Origin: Pisolithus tinctorius
Taxonomy: Eukaryota; Basidiomycota; Agaricomycetes; Boletales; Pisolithaceae
DNA length: 64,000 bases
Direction: 5' to 3'
NCBI GenBank assembly: GCA_024663395.1
Contig: JANFAH010000034.1
Span: 124,001 to 188,000, forward strand
Position 1 is the first letter of the stretch. The number at the start of each line of letters is the position of its first letter. This document shows, in pieces, positions 34,290 through 45,914 of this stretch. A program made the translations under genes and the position numbers. The notes under the pieces were generated by a model. The model made no database searches and had not been told where the DNA came from. It saw only the letters and a program-made list of their open reading frames with translations.

Positions 34290-34950
34290 GTTTTGATTGT
34301 TGAGAGTTATTCCTCATCTACGGCAACTTGGCACTTCCCCAAATCCTGGCAACAATCGTAGTAATCGTGACTGCTTGTGTACCTTCAGCCATCAGATCAA
34401 TCGTGCCAGATTCCCCCCCTCCCATCCACTTCTTCAAATCGTTTGGTGGTGAGGTCAATGGAATCAGCCGAGCGCTGTAGGCTTTACCCATGAAACATGG
34501 GAAATCAAAGTCCAGACCAGCCGCGTGTATATATTGTACAGGTAAACCAAACCAAAAAGCTCCTCGTTTCTTAGATTTATCATCGTGGCATCCTCTGTAA
34601 TGATGTCTCCTTGTTTATGCAGCGTGCTCTCATTGTAGTACGCCGATGCTTTGGACTCGACCCAAGTCTAAGGAACGCACTCGTTTCACAGGTTCCTCGG
34701 CTGACCACTTTGCCGCAGACAATATTACACTTCCAGTAGCCTCCCTCCTCAGTGACTGTTGATCAACTTCATTAACACGCCATTGCCGTTCATCCTTATC
34801 CTGTGCCTCGTTCTGGCGGTGACTTCCTGTTTCTACTTAGTGTGGCACAATTGCTGTGTAAATGATCTCGTATGGCGTGGTTGGCTCGCTTTGTTTGGAG
34901 CCATGGTCATTAGCAGGTTACCGTGAATAGTACTGGACACTTTTGTGACC
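34290..34950 (+). pseudogene. SLC41 transporter, truncated duplicate
   Basis: Parallels 25,190-25,930 of the intact gene: YGNLALPQILATIVVIVTACVPS, then a Pro-rich linker, CRRFGLDPSLRNA, DNITLPVASLLSDC and LVLAVTSCFYLVWHNCCVNDLV. It carries several stops and a deletion that removes most of the DLVTL helix. It begins inside exon 3 and ends inside exon 5, so it never had a start. Confidence 0.85.
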
Positions 34951-35084
34951 ATTCCCCTTGTGACCGGGCAACTCGCGCAAACAACCTGTCGAGCTGGGAC
35001 CAGTAGACTTTGTAGCATAATTCTTGGGAGACAAGCAGTGAAATATGTACAAGTAAGACCTGGAAGGTCAGCGCACGATTGCAC

Positions 35085-35335
35085 TGGGGATCGTAGTACA
35101 ACCTTATCGCCTCTGTCTTTAAAACACCAAATTGTGGTATGCACACTAACACCGGCCGAATGATGGACCACTATTTGATGAAATTCAAACTACTCACCGC
35201 GCGGAACCCTTGTCCGCTTGCCATCAATCTGGAGCAATTTTGAACAACGGGGGCGCTGGCAGCTCGCGACGATTTGGCGATACGTCTCGGGGACGCATAT
35301 ACCTCAGTTGGACAGAAATCAGCTATCGTATCCTC
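35085..35335 (+). pseudogene. Coiled-coil gene K, copy 5: 5' fragment
   Basis: The TTATCGCCTCTGTC, GTGGTATGCACACTAACACC and ACGTCTCGGGGACGCATATACCTCAG blocks match copy 2. The fragment stops in the middle of the coiled coil and is in the opposite orientation to the M copy 5 that follows, so the pair was broken up here. Confidence 0.65.
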
Positions 35336-36049
35336 GTTTGAAGTCTATCAACTTGTTTGCAAGTAGCCATAACGGTCTGATACACAAAGAGCGCCTGTCA
35401 GCCCTAATTTGAAACTGATAACCCCGGAGTTTACATAATTCAACCACGCGCGGACTTGGAGTTATTCCTGCGACCTCCCGAGCCAGTCCCGGGAAGCGAG
35501 AGTGCCAGTCACGAGGTACCAGTTCTAGTCCGCATTGGATTTTGGAGATTCGGTCCGCCACCGCCACTCAATTTTCGGAATAGACACTAGGCTTATTGAT
35601 TTACAGAAGGTCAGTAGGCTGATATCATATAAATTTACGTAATCATGTCCAAATCCCACTGGAGAACACGTACTTAATTTGGCTTTACTTGCTTTAGTTA
35701 GCTTGTCCAATCTCAATCTCAATCTTATCGTACTGAATACAGTGTGTACCTGAGCTAGTTGGGTAACGTATTGGGTTCCGTTCGCTTAAACACCGTTACT
35801 TTTGTGTAAGTACCAATCTGGGGGTTGAGGAGTTGTAACCTAACCCTAGCAAGGGGCAACAAGGAGCACGAGTTTACCTATTTAGTCTTACGTAACTATT
35901 AGGAACTAGCAATAATGGTTTTGCACATGGTTTGACCCTTCGGACAAGATGCTCATAGTTTCGGTGGATCTACTTGAAGTCTTAATTCCAGTAATCGGAC
36001 ACGCCGCCCTGACCCTGCCGCACAAGACCCTCATACTAATCTGACCATG
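35336..36049. other. No gene recognised
   Basis: Short frames only; a few A/T-rich segments. No match to other parts of the window was noticed. Confidence 0.4.
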
Positions 36050-36862
36050 TCAACGCCAGTTTCAGTCAACGTTGGCGGATCTGAACTAGCGTCTAGCGTT
36101 TCTGGTCAGTCCCAATTCCCATGTGTTGGCTGAGTCGGGTGGTTCGGTTTGCGCTGTGGATATGCAGCTTCCTGGCAGGGAGGGCCGAACACTGTAGAAC
36201 CACGTTCTGGGAACGAAGCAATACCACCTTTTTTCTTTCGCTATTCACGTTACGTCGAATGTAGCTAAACGCATAGTTCTCCCTTTTGCCTTGAACTCAT
36301 CTTCACCTTCTCCAAGACGTTTGTTTGTGTCAGACGTGGATTCTACCACCATTCAGTCTGATAAAAATTATTCACACTCAAAACCGCGCCACCGCATCCG
36401 CAATTGACATCTCGGCATACACCACAGGCTTCCCCCTCGTTCCTATTCCGTCGTCGTTACACATAGAATCCTACCTGCCGAAGCGGGCACTCTTCGTAGT
36501 CTTCGAGCGACGTCGACCGGTTCTTCCGAACTCGACTTTGAGTTCGTCAAGACGGCTATGGAGACCTGGCCGTGGTAAAGTTGGATACCATACACGGGGC
36601 TCATAAGGTTGCGGAAGGCCTATTGGTTGTTCACCCCCGGTACATCAGGGGACGAGTGGGTTTATCAAACCGGCTGTCTCTACGTCGTAGCGGTGGAAGT
36701 GCACTAGAAGCGACAGAAGGACTGCAGTGCCAGCTGAGGTGGCTGCGTTACCGGTATTGGCAGGCCTCTAGACTCTTTCAAGAGAACCAGCGCTCGTATT
36801 ATTGTCAGTCGTACGGCGGTACTAGATGGGGAATATGTACATATGTCCTCAGTGGCACCTAG
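36050..36862 (+). pseudogene. MCP1-like gene M, copy 5
   Basis: Starts at the end of exon 1 (CAACGTTGGCGGATCTGAACTAG), keeps the intron and runs to the gene's end. The protein is broken: ATASAIDISAYTTGFPLVPIPS in one frame, SSRRLWRPG in another, and the last part (SGGSALEATEG) in a third. The first two membrane helices are missing. Confidence 0.7.
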
Positions 36863-37059
36863 CCGTGAGCAAGGGATGCACATACTTACGTGTTGACAGC
36901 TGTAAATGGTACGCTAACTTACACAGCCATTTCATCTCAAAATTTGCGAGCGCATCTAATAGTTATGGCAGTTTGCCCGTGATATGTGGATCAAATTATG
37001 TTACAAAGGCTGCCGAGTTCAGCTCCACGGCGGTCATGCCTCCGAACTTCCGTGGAGCT

Positions 37060-37570
37060 CGAACAACTTGTACCCCCAGACGTACGATAGCTTGGTTTGC
37101 GTGAGCAACTTTTCTTACGTACGTGACGGATGTAGTTATGCATTATGACTCGGTAATCTTAACCCTGCTACACAGACCAAGTCGACTTCACGCACCGAAT
37201 TTGAGATACCATGCGTCTACTTGAAGTGGTCTGGGGGTAGTACCACAGTTGACAAGTTCCAAGTACCCCTCGGGGTCCTTATAAAGGTATAAAGGCCACG
37301 GACAGCAGGGATACTGATTCTGTGTAATACAAAAAAATAAAATCGTGCCTCCACAGATGCAGCTTAAAAAATACATACCGCGTGTTAGTCCGCTGCGGGG
37401 ACATCCTGGGAGCTTTGCTTGAGGTGTACCGCAATGCGCATTCCTAGAAATTGTGAAAACTCTGCAGCCACGAATACAACTACTTGCGGCTGAACCAGTG
37501 TAACGTTCTGACATTGGGAGCTAAACTGGCCTGGAGGGCTCGTGTGAACGTACGTTGGCAATTGAACCAA
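37060..37570 (-). pseudogene. C2H2 gene Z, copy 3 (broken)
   Basis: QYPCCPWPLYLYKDPEGYLELVNCG is visible, but the CxxC of the first finger is lost (LYLYKD) and the second finger is out of frame. Convergent with M copy 5. Confidence 0.65.
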
Positions 37571-38154
37571 TGTAGTGTTCTGGAAATTCGTCTGTTATCC
37601 GATGCATATCAATCAGCCTAGTGGGCTGTAAACCAGAAATGAATGAATAGTGGAAAACCTATGAATTTCCGCGTCAGGCGGTACGCACGCAGCTCCGGGC
37701 ATGGCTCTATGTGAAGGTGATTAGGGCTTCGTGAAAAGCACCCTTTGGACTTTCGACATGTTTTAGATCCAGTTGTCTGCGAGAAGCACCATCACTTCAA
37801 GAGGTTGCGCCGCTGCTTCAAAGACCGAATGTTGTTGGTGATCCTCGATCGCGTTCAACTTCATGAGTGAATTGGACGCTAGAGTTCGCTGAGAGTTTAT
37901 TTGGTGATATAATCTTGGTCCGCATGCGTAGCCGCACACCTGGTATATGATGACAGAGAGAAACGATATGTGACAGAGCAAAACTTGCGTTTGCAGGTCG
38001 CATGCATAAGAAGATAGGGGGAGAGAGCAAAGTTTCGACCAGTTCAGATGTGAACTTCGAACTTCCGGAGTGCAAGTGGTGCCCCACGAAGAAGTTCCGA
38101 AAAGTGAAACCTGGATATGTAGTTAGAAAATGAGATCGAAGCAAAACCCAGGAA
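37571..38154. repeat. Cassette spacer between Z and U6
   Basis: No gene. A block with ATGAGTGAATTGGA..C...AGTTCGCTGAG recurs after Z copies 5 and 6 (about 49,860 and 52,770-53,070), which ties it to the cassette. Confidence 0.5.
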
Positions 38155-38225
38155 AAAGAAACAATAAATATTGAGACCCGTAGGTCTACCACTCCGGAAC
38201 AGCGTGTCATCCTTGTGCAGGGGCC

Positions 38226-38256
<31 letters not shown>

Positions 38257-38282
38257 TACGTATGTCACCCCGAAGGGGACAC
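38155..38282 (-). ncRNA. U6: U6 spliceosomal snRNA
   Basis: Minus strand. A 5' stem-loop (GTGTCCCCTTCGGGG) is followed by the invariant core: AAATTGGAACGATACAGAGA, then AGATTAGCATGGCCCC and TGCACAAGGATGACACGC. This covers the ACAGAGA box that pairs with the 5' splice site, the AGC triad and the internal stem-loop. The 3' part ends in a short hairpin (AGACC-TACG-GGTCT) and a T-run at about 38,153-38,157, as expected for an RNA polymerase III terminator. All core bases are intact and there is no intron. It lies between Z copy 3 and deacetylase tail copy 3. Confidence 0.95.
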
Positions 38283-39039
38283 TAGAGGTTGATGAGGTTT
38301 GTTGCGCTGCATCTAAGTTTTGTCTTTTGTTTATTCCACGGGCTGTCCTTGTTGCTATGTATGGATGCGTGTGCCATGTACAAAAATGGTAATCCTGACG
38401 TCAGCATACATTCACGTGACCCCTATTCCAGCCACTCCTCTTCGAGAACTACTCGCTTCGTTCCACCCCCGTCGCCGTGCGGCATCTAACGAAATCCTAG
38501 CCCGATCCCTCTTCACCCCCCTGCCGTCTTCTTCGCGAACGTATGACCACATCTACTCGCTTAGCTCCGATTTCTAAAAAAAACCTATTTGTCTGCTGGA
38601 GTAACGAGTACCTCACATGTTGACGATTATCTATTTCAAGTTAGCGCAAGCACCCCTTGCGTATCGACGACCAGGTGAGTAGTCATTCGAAGGGTGAACT
38701 ACTAAATTACAGGGTTTCGAGGCGTGGAGTTGAGTCATTCTTGCGCCTTGGGTTAACTCGTGTGCGCAGTCATTCACGCCCGGATAGCCTCTTCTTCGTC
38801 TCTCCACATGTACGCTGGGAACAAACAGAATGGTAACTAGCACCGAGCTCTGAAAGTTATCCAAGACTCTCATATTACCCCATTATGGGCTGAGGCAATG
38901 TGTCCGATTACTGGAGTCGAGATTCAAGCGTCGTACAGCAAGTAGAATTCGTCGCTTTTTTTTCTCGCAGGAGGGATGAATGGATGAATGGAAACCTAAT
39001 ATTAATTGTTCGTTCACTATGTGTTACGTGCAAGATACA
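38283..39039. repeat. Cassette flank between U6 and the deacetylase tail
   Basis: No gene. Related to 62,700-63,680: both contain GCTGCAT/GCAGCACATCTAAGT...TTTTGTCTTTTGTTTAT, then a CCACTCCTCTTC and TGCCGTCTTCTTC/CG block. Also partly related to 53,340-53,830. Confidence 0.6.
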
Positions 39040-39955
39040 CTATATGCCAACATCGACATCCACCGGTATGGCTGGCTCAAATCCAGACTTGGGCTCACCA
39101 GCAACATTCGCATCCATATCCTTTGCATCTTTGTCCAGCTCCGTGACCCTGCCACGAGGTCTCGCACGGGACCTTATTCTGCTCGTCTCTCCAGCTTTCA
39201 CCGACGAAGATTCATCTACTTCGCTATCCTCCATCTCATCGGTCCCACCTGCCTCACCCCTCGCTTGACCACGAGTGCGTTTTGCTCGAGGCTTGCGAAC
39301 GCTAGGCGAAATTGAGTTTCGCGTCGTGCCTGACTGCGGCCCACAGTCGTCTTCGTCTACGTCGTTGTCGAAACACTCGTGCCTGGAGATGTATCTATCG
39401 CTGCTGCTCCCTACAAACCCACCCTCCCGTTCCTCGTCCTTCTCTTGATTCTTATGTTCGTCAGCAAGCAAGCCTTCCAGATCATGTGGTTTCTCTCTCG
39501 TGGCGACGCTGGGAGCGTCCTGCAGATACTTCAGCTTGTTTCGAATACTGATAGTAATTTTTTGTAGTGGCGCCGAGGTGTTCGGGTTTACCACTCTACC
39601 TTTCAATAGGGGATGGAATTTCCATTGCGAGTCGCAGAATAAAGAATCATAAGCGATGACAGGTAGGTCGTCCGGTACTTCTGCGCCAACGAGAATAGCA
39701 GTCTCGTACGTCCAGCATCGACAGAAATTTTTAGTGGTGTAACCGCCACCCCCAGCATCATAAAAGGAACATTGTACTTGCGCATGAAGTTGACGCATTT
39801 CCCGTGGGCAGCAATAGAGAAATTGAAGGCGCCCAACCGATCGCATCTTAGTGACTCGGTACCGCACTGCAACACAATAGCAGTTGGCCAGAACGCCGTT
39901 ACCGTATCCTCGACAACGGCTTTACATACTGTCAGGTACATCTTGTCACGAGAGG
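39040..39955 (-). pseudogene. RPD3-type deacetylase tail H, copy 3 (long)
   Basis: C-terminal third of a class I histone deacetylase: TAIVLQCGTESLRCDRLGAF (about 39,870-39,930), CVNFMRKYNVPFMML, GGGGYTTKN, CWTYETAILVGAE, DDLPVIAYDSLF, followed by a long acidic then R/K-rich tail to 39,040. The catalytic Asp/His residues of the N-terminal two thirds are absent: upstream of 39,955 the sequence is unrelated and joins the SLC41 fragment at about 40,005. One frameshift lies at a G-run near 39,747 (five Gs where GGGG-GGT needs six); otherwise a 275-codon frame runs through it. Confidence 0.8.
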
Positions 39956-40004
39956 TTTAGGCAAAAGTGTTGCCCCGCGTTGGCCGCCTTATCATCAAGC
40001 TTTC

Positions 40005-40080
40005 ATGTTCCTGTAAAAAAAACCAAGTGTACTTGTGGAAAGTGTTTCCAGCTAGTGTCTCTCATGGACATTGTTTATAA
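40005..40080 (+). pseudogene. SLC41 3' end fragment
   Basis: GTGTTTCCAGCTAGTGTCTC and the following bases match the last codons of the transporter at 26,446-26,480, but the stop is altered. It marks the same cassette boundary as at 26.4 kb, directly after the deacetylase tail. Confidence 0.75.
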
Positions 40081-40689
40081 TGTTGATGGCTTTCTTACGC
40101 CGACATCCTGCCTCTAGGAGAATATCTATGGAGGCCACCCTTGGCTCAACGTCAATACAACAGTGGAGAGGCAAGTTCGTCCAGGCATGGCATCGGCGAA
40201 TGAAGGCGTGATGCCGAATGCCTCGCGGTGATGGGAAGTGACCCAATTACCGCCGACGAGTACCAATCGCCGGCTTGCGATAAGCGCTTAAATGGCAGGA
40301 GGTGACTTCGTGCACATTCCTTCAAGTTGATGGAGTGCTGGAGGCCAGAGGGGGGAGAGCTGCCCAACCCTTGCAAGTCAGTACTTCGGTCATCGTGCCT
40401 AGGTGTAGAATGGTTTTCCGCGGTACACCAGAACTATGTACATCACACTCTTACCACTCTACAGTAGGTATACGACTGCAGTGGCGCAACGAAGAAACAG
40501 AATGAGGCCACCCGAATTACGTACACGACCAGATAAGGGTCCAAGCCAAATAGTTGCGAAGGGGATTTCGCCAGTTAACCGAAGGCTTGTTGTCGTCATT
40601 GTCTGGGCCGTGTCGACCGGCAGCGCGGTCAGGCCGGTCTGTCCAGAGCTGCGCGTCTAACGCACGGACCGTGACTGTTCCAAAACGGC
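40081..40689. repeat. Copy of the SLC41-K intergenic region
   Basis: Follows the SLC41 fragment as 26,487-27,013 follows the intact gene (CTTGGCTCAACGTCAAT, AGAGGGGGGAGAG, ACTGCAGTGGCGCAACGAAG). No gene. Confidence 0.7.
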
Positions 40690-42240
40690 GTGATACACTT
40701 CATTACTGAATCCGACGCATTGCAGTCCCACACAGGATGCCCTCGGGCTCCAGCTGGCTACAGTTGGCCCATTTCGAACGTGTTTGATGCGGGGCGTTCT
40801 TCCGGCCCACAAGCGTCTCCTCGATTACCGTTCGCGTCGTCCGCAAACCATCCGCGTAAAAGAGTGAAAATTTACGAATCATATCCTGTACCTCGGCTGA
40901 GAGCAGTTCCCGCTCCTAAATCGTCAGGTCATCCATGCGAAACGCCCTGTACGTGCCCGCACAATGCAACTTCCCGTCCTTGTGATAAAAGCGGTCTGCG
41001 AAGAACGTTATTGAGGTGGGACGCATTCGCCTGCTGGTCTCTCAACTAACCAGCATACTGGTCGGTTCTTGCATGTGAACAAGCACGTTCACTGCTACCC
41101 ACCGGTGCTCAGTGACGACGCGCGGATTTGTGGTACACTTGAAGAACTGGAGTGAAAGTACCTATGTTCCTCTCGATCTGGACACTAGTACGTCGTGAAT
41201 TGTGTCAAGATGCAGTAATGCTTTAGTCCGAGGATTCTGACTGGAAAACGGATTAAAAAGTCAGGTGTCCGTACAAGCTTTTGAGGTCTTGACGAGCGGG
41301 TCAGTAAAACGAGTACGTTAAACGTAACAGCATGCTTGTGGTACTATGGAGTGAATCACCTAGGGAATATGAATGGGGCATAAACGTAGGCGGCAGTTCA
41401 TCTTCTGGGATGGCGGACGGAAGGGAAGCACAGCAAGTATCGAGTGGCTTGCAGCGATGGTCTTTTCAGCACCAACTTCTAACGAAAGCGATGATAACGC
41501 GATTGGGACGTGTTTGCAGAGGCATCCTGTCTGTTGGCCGCAAATAGCGCCCACCTGTTCGCAGAGATCATCATTTACGATAGGGACAAGCTTGTCCGAC
41601 GACCGTGGGGGTACACACGGTGCGAACGTTCTAGGAAGTCGTATCCAGGAAGATGGCAAATCCGAACGTACCTGACAGAGAACATAGTAAATCACTGATA
41701 GCATCACCAAATGCTGGATGCCGAGAGCCATCGACACGCAGATACGAAGAAACTACTGAGTGCATCTCTCTCATATGTCTTTCGAGATTGACGTTCCTCT
41801 CGACATCTGTGTGATCCTCGTAGCAGTGAAAGAATCGCAACATTGACTCTTGTAGAGTGCTCGCATTCAAAAACGATGGAGTCGACGACCACCCGAGAAT
41901 CTCGAGTTCTCGTTCCAAGCGATACACGCTAACTAATTTCTGTTTAACTGGTGTATATGCGCCCTCCAGAGGTGCCGCCACATTGTCGCGGGCTGCCGAC
42001 GCCTCCGCGTGACTTGTAGTCGTTCCAGCTGAATTGCAAGCGCAATCGCAACCTCTTCAATTGATGCGTGGTCCTGTGTGTGATAAGTTACGTTGTCTAG
42101 GGAAAGAGAGCGGTGATGAGGATGTGCTGCGATCTCCAACACCAGGTGGTGGTGTTGTACTATTGTGGTTACCGTAATAAGGTCGCGGTTGAAAGCGAGG
42201 TGCGCTGGAGCCTCAGTCTGAATTTGGGCTGCCACGCTCT
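40690..42240 (-). pseudogene. Coiled-coil gene K, copy 6
   Basis: All K segments are present on the minus strand (EIAAHPHHRSLSLDN start side; coiled coil 41,880-41,990; RHMREMHSVVSSYLRVDGS; VPIVNDDLCEQVGA; WDISPWDAFIT... near 41,000). Frames change at least three times, including after the coiled coil. Divergent from the intact M copy. Confidence 0.7.
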
Positions 42241-42280
42241 ACGTAAGTCTCGTACACTGACGCCCACTTCTTTTCAGGCT

Positions 42281-43275
42281 ATGGATCCAAAGAATTCTGG
42301 AACCACAGAGGAGCTCTTGCCGCCAACGTCAAATAATGGCAAGCCGGTAGCGACTGCATCGTCCATTCTGACGATGCTCGTGCACGGCTCAGCCCCGTTT
42401 CTGTCGACTTTCCTCCTCGTACATCTGTCGGCGCCTATTGCAGCTAACATCGGTGGATCTGGACTAGCATCTAGCGTCATGGTCAGTTCCGATTCCCCTG
42501 TGTTGGTTGGGTGTGTTGATTTGGTTTTGCTCTGGATATGCAGCTTCTAGGCAGGGAGTACTACCAAACCATGTTCGGAGAACGATACCTGCTCTTCTTG
42601 CCCTTCGCTGTCCACGTTACGTCGAGTATAGCCAAGCGAGTCATCCTCACTTTCGCCTCGGACTCGTCTTCGACTTTTCCTTCAAGCCGTCAGTCTATAT
42701 CAGACTTAGATTCCCCCGCTCAGTCTGAAAAGCCATTTGCTCCCAAACCACGTCCTCGCATCCGCAAACTGACCAGCTTACTCAGTATCTCAGCATACAC
42801 GGCACTTTTCCTCTTCGTTCCTATCCACGTTGCTACACATAGGCTCTTACCTGCCGAAGCAGACATTCTTGCGTGGCCCTCGACTGACGTCGATTTGGAC
42901 CCACTAGGTTCTTCCGAACTTGATTATGAGTTCGTCAAGACAGCTATAAAGACGTGGCCGTGGCGGAGTTGGATACTCTACACCGGGATCGTGGGCTGCG
43001 TGCTCGTGCACGCCGCGCAAGGTGCCTCTGTTATTTACGCACGGTACATCAGGGGCCGCGTGGGTTTACGAAGCCGGACGTCTCCTCGTAGCAGTAGTGG
43101 AAATGCCCTTGGACTTGCCAGAGGCAACAGGAGGACTGCAGCGCTGGCTGGGGTGGCTGCGTTTCCGGTATTAACAGGTCTCTGGGTGCTTTCAAGAGAA
43201 CCAACGCTCGCATTATCGTCAGTCATCCAGCGGTACCAGATCACCTTGATGGGCTCTTGGGTGTATCGGTTGTGA
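42281..43275 (+). CDS. MCP1-like multi-helix membrane protein, copy 6 (intact)
   Basis: Predicted 310 aa from exons 42281-42481 and 42544-43275, with a 62-nt intron. Resembles fungal MCP1/DUF1691 proteins, mitochondrial membrane proteins linked in yeast to lipid homeostasis; that link is by family only. About five hydrophobic segments: residues 27-52, 82-98, 145-162, 208-232 and 245-262. Each of the first four carries a His (H35, H48, H91, H162/H166, H223), which would fit haem or metal binding. LLGREYYQTMFGERYL and FVPIHVATHRLLPAEAD are family-like motifs. A donor-like GTAAGT at 42,243 and a TTTTCAG acceptor just before the ATG suggest a leader intron. It is the only copy of the family in the window with a continuous frame. 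Confidence 0.85.
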
Positions 43276-43575
43276 AGTACAAATGTCCTTGGTGGCATTT
43301 AGCCTTGTGCGAGGGATGTGCGTGTTTACAGTTATGAAGTGTATTTCATCTAAACACATGGGATCGTGCATCGAATGAAGATGAGACTGACCATGATTTG
43401 AGGACCTCTGCACACAATTTCACAGCTGAGAAGCGTCCAAGGCCGACTGCGACAATACCGGCCATTTGTTTACAGAGAGATGAATACATAGCAGCACCAA
43501 ATTTATGTTACAAGGTCCCCCGAATCCAGTCTTTTGGGATCCCATGGCAGTAATACCTCATGACCCTTGAACAAC

Positions 43576-44125
43576 TCATCCCCAACGTACGACAGGTTGG
43601 TTCGCGTGAGCATCCACTCGATCATGATGGAGGTGATGTTCACGGATATGACGAATGTAGTTGTGCCTTATAACTCGGACCCCGCACCCCTGCCACACGC
43701 AGACCAACTCGACATCGCGGGCTATATTTGAGATACCATGTGTATCTTTGAAGTGGTCGGGGGCGGTACCACAATTGATAAATTCCAGGCATTCCCTGCC
43801 CTCTGGATCCGTGTAGAGGCAGAAAGTCCACGGGCAGCTGGTATACTGGTTCTTGATTCAAGAAGTTAGTTGTCTTCACAAATGCAGCTCAGAAACCATA
43901 TACCACTTGTTTTTCCGCCGTGGGGGTCTCTTGGGGGGCCTTGCTTAAGGTGTGAGATGTGCTGCATTGCTAAAAATTGGAAAAGGTTTTGTAGGTACGG
44001 ACAAAAACGAGCACACCTGTTCGCGATTGAACCATTGTAGTGCTCTGGCATCCGCCTGTTGTCCATTGACATCTAGTCATAGCAGAAAGACGCCCCATCG
44101 CATCTTTATAGGCAAAAGGGTAGGT
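43576..44125 (-). pseudogene. C2H2 gene Z, copy 4
   Basis: Exon 2 (43,576-43,849) is open: CPWTFCLYTDPEGRECLEF, HFKDTHGISN, CVWQGCGVRVIRHNYIRHIREHHLHHD. The upstream exon has a TATA-like CCTATAAAG but no start in the right frame. Convergent with the intact M copy, 300 bp away. Confidence 0.6.
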
Positions 44126-45914
44126 GGTTCGGCACAAACGTGGACAACTTCCCAGCGCGAAACGAACTTAGCCAGGAGGGCTCGTGTAACTCTACAGCAA
44201 AATCGCAGGGGATAGGAGTATAACAACTTACGCGATGGCACTTAGATAGTCACCAACGTTAAGGCTGCTTGATTTTAAATTCGGCTCGGGCTGTGAATGC
44301 CGCGAGAAGCTGAGTATGTAGCTCGAAATGTCAAATGTCGCACGAAGAAATGTCCAGGTTAGGCATTTGAAACAAGGAATACAAAGCAATTGAAGGAAGG
44401 AGGGGAGGGGAATAGATAGATGTTGAGATCCGAAGATCCGAATGTAGTAATTTGAATGACTTCCTCCAATCTTCTGATATACAATAAGTGTACTGCCGTA
44501 GTAAGTGCTAGGAGACCCTTCCCAGCGTGAGAACACAGCACGCGCGCCGTAGGGAGGGCCCAACAACGTGACCAGTGTCCGCCAATCTCATGGTCTGGCG
44601 CCAATCTATATTGACACCAATGAACGGAGCCCGTGGACTATCGTATTGCCGAAGGGAGCTTTTCAAACTACTCCACCATTACCGCTCACACCGCAAGCAG
44701 CAGGGGACTGTCGCCTAACCAGCCAATGTACAGGGTTTGTCAACGTTGCTTAATGTGCGGTTTCGTGAAGAGGATGGCGAGAACGTGAGGAAAGATCATG
44801 CGGTGTTTTAACGGGGGCAGTCGAAGAGAGATGATAACGGGCATCGGAACGCATCTGAGAGATACTCTCCACTGGAAGCTGGATGAAAGATATACCATGA
44901 TGTAATGCCCCTTCATCATGACCAGGCTCTACGGTATGTCTCAGCAAGGTTCCGCGGCCTCAACTTTGCTGGCAGTAGACATATTGGAGATGTGGTAGCG
45001 CTCGGTGGCAATTGTTACACAAAACAAAGAGCAGCCCCTTGTCCACATGGTAATAGACTTCTCGTCAAGAACTCTGCGGGCCGGGAAGAACAAGTCAAAG
45101 CCGTCCACCGTCATTCCCTGCTGAAGGACACTTACGGACGGCCAAACAATTGTGCTTCCGGACGAACGAGTTCTGTAAGTCGGGAGGAAGACACCGGACA
45201 CTGCGTTTGTACGGAGGTATGTCATGGAGCAAGTCTATAGCGCGAAAGTTTATCATGCAGAACAAAAACGTGAGAGTGCAGAAGTGCAGAAGTGCACAAT
45301 GCAATAGAACCGATATAAAGTTCACCACATTGTCTTATCTTACCACGGCCGATCCAAAAAATTTTATGACCGAGAACTAGCTGCTCATCAGTAAGCGAGT
45401 AGATGGTTTTAACCCGTTACTGACTGGTCGTGACCATGATATGATTGCACTATTCCCTGTCCCCCTGATGCTATGTGACAACCTTGAACTGATTTGCAAC
45501 ACAAACAAATTACCTTGAAAATTCAGTGCACCGTCTTCCGGAGAGTCAAAAATCAATTGTGAAATGTCATACAGCAGCACTCGCAAATATTAGCGCGAGT
45601 ACCACAGCGTTCCACTTGGTGAAAGGTGAGTATTTGCCATGGTTGTCTCTCGATCGATCTGACATATCCTTTTTACTTTAAATCTCTTGTGTTTGCCGTC
45701 GTCATCGTCCTTCCCCCCATTTGTTGTGAGCTAGTTAGCGTCCATATCGGTCATGGGCGGGTCGGCGCTTGAGACTGAGAGATGGTTACTTTCATAATCG
45801 GGATGACTGCGATGCATATGACCAGACACGGGGAACCCGTTTCGAGTCTATCCCAAAGCTAGATTTGGTTGAGTTGCTTTGTGAGCCCCGCAGCCTGTCT
45901 GGCTCTTTAAGATG
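44126..45914. other. Unassigned, with an unrecognised frame at 44,941-45,225
   Basis: On the minus strand 44,941-45,225 reads VLQQGMTVDGFDLFFPARRV and SITMWTRGCSLFC, a protein-like composition with no family that I can name; the opposite strand is also open, so it is uncertain. The rest holds only short frames. The stretch at 45,650-45,850 is pyrimidine-rich. Confidence 0.3.

Noticed and set aside
38044..38268. 74-codon frame over the U6 region
   Set aside because: It is a shadow of the snRNA; the conserved feature there is the RNA itself.
44941..45225. Minus-strand frame resembling an oxidoreductase fragment
   Set aside because: The resemblance rests on composition only; no diagnostic motif was found and the opposite strand is open too.
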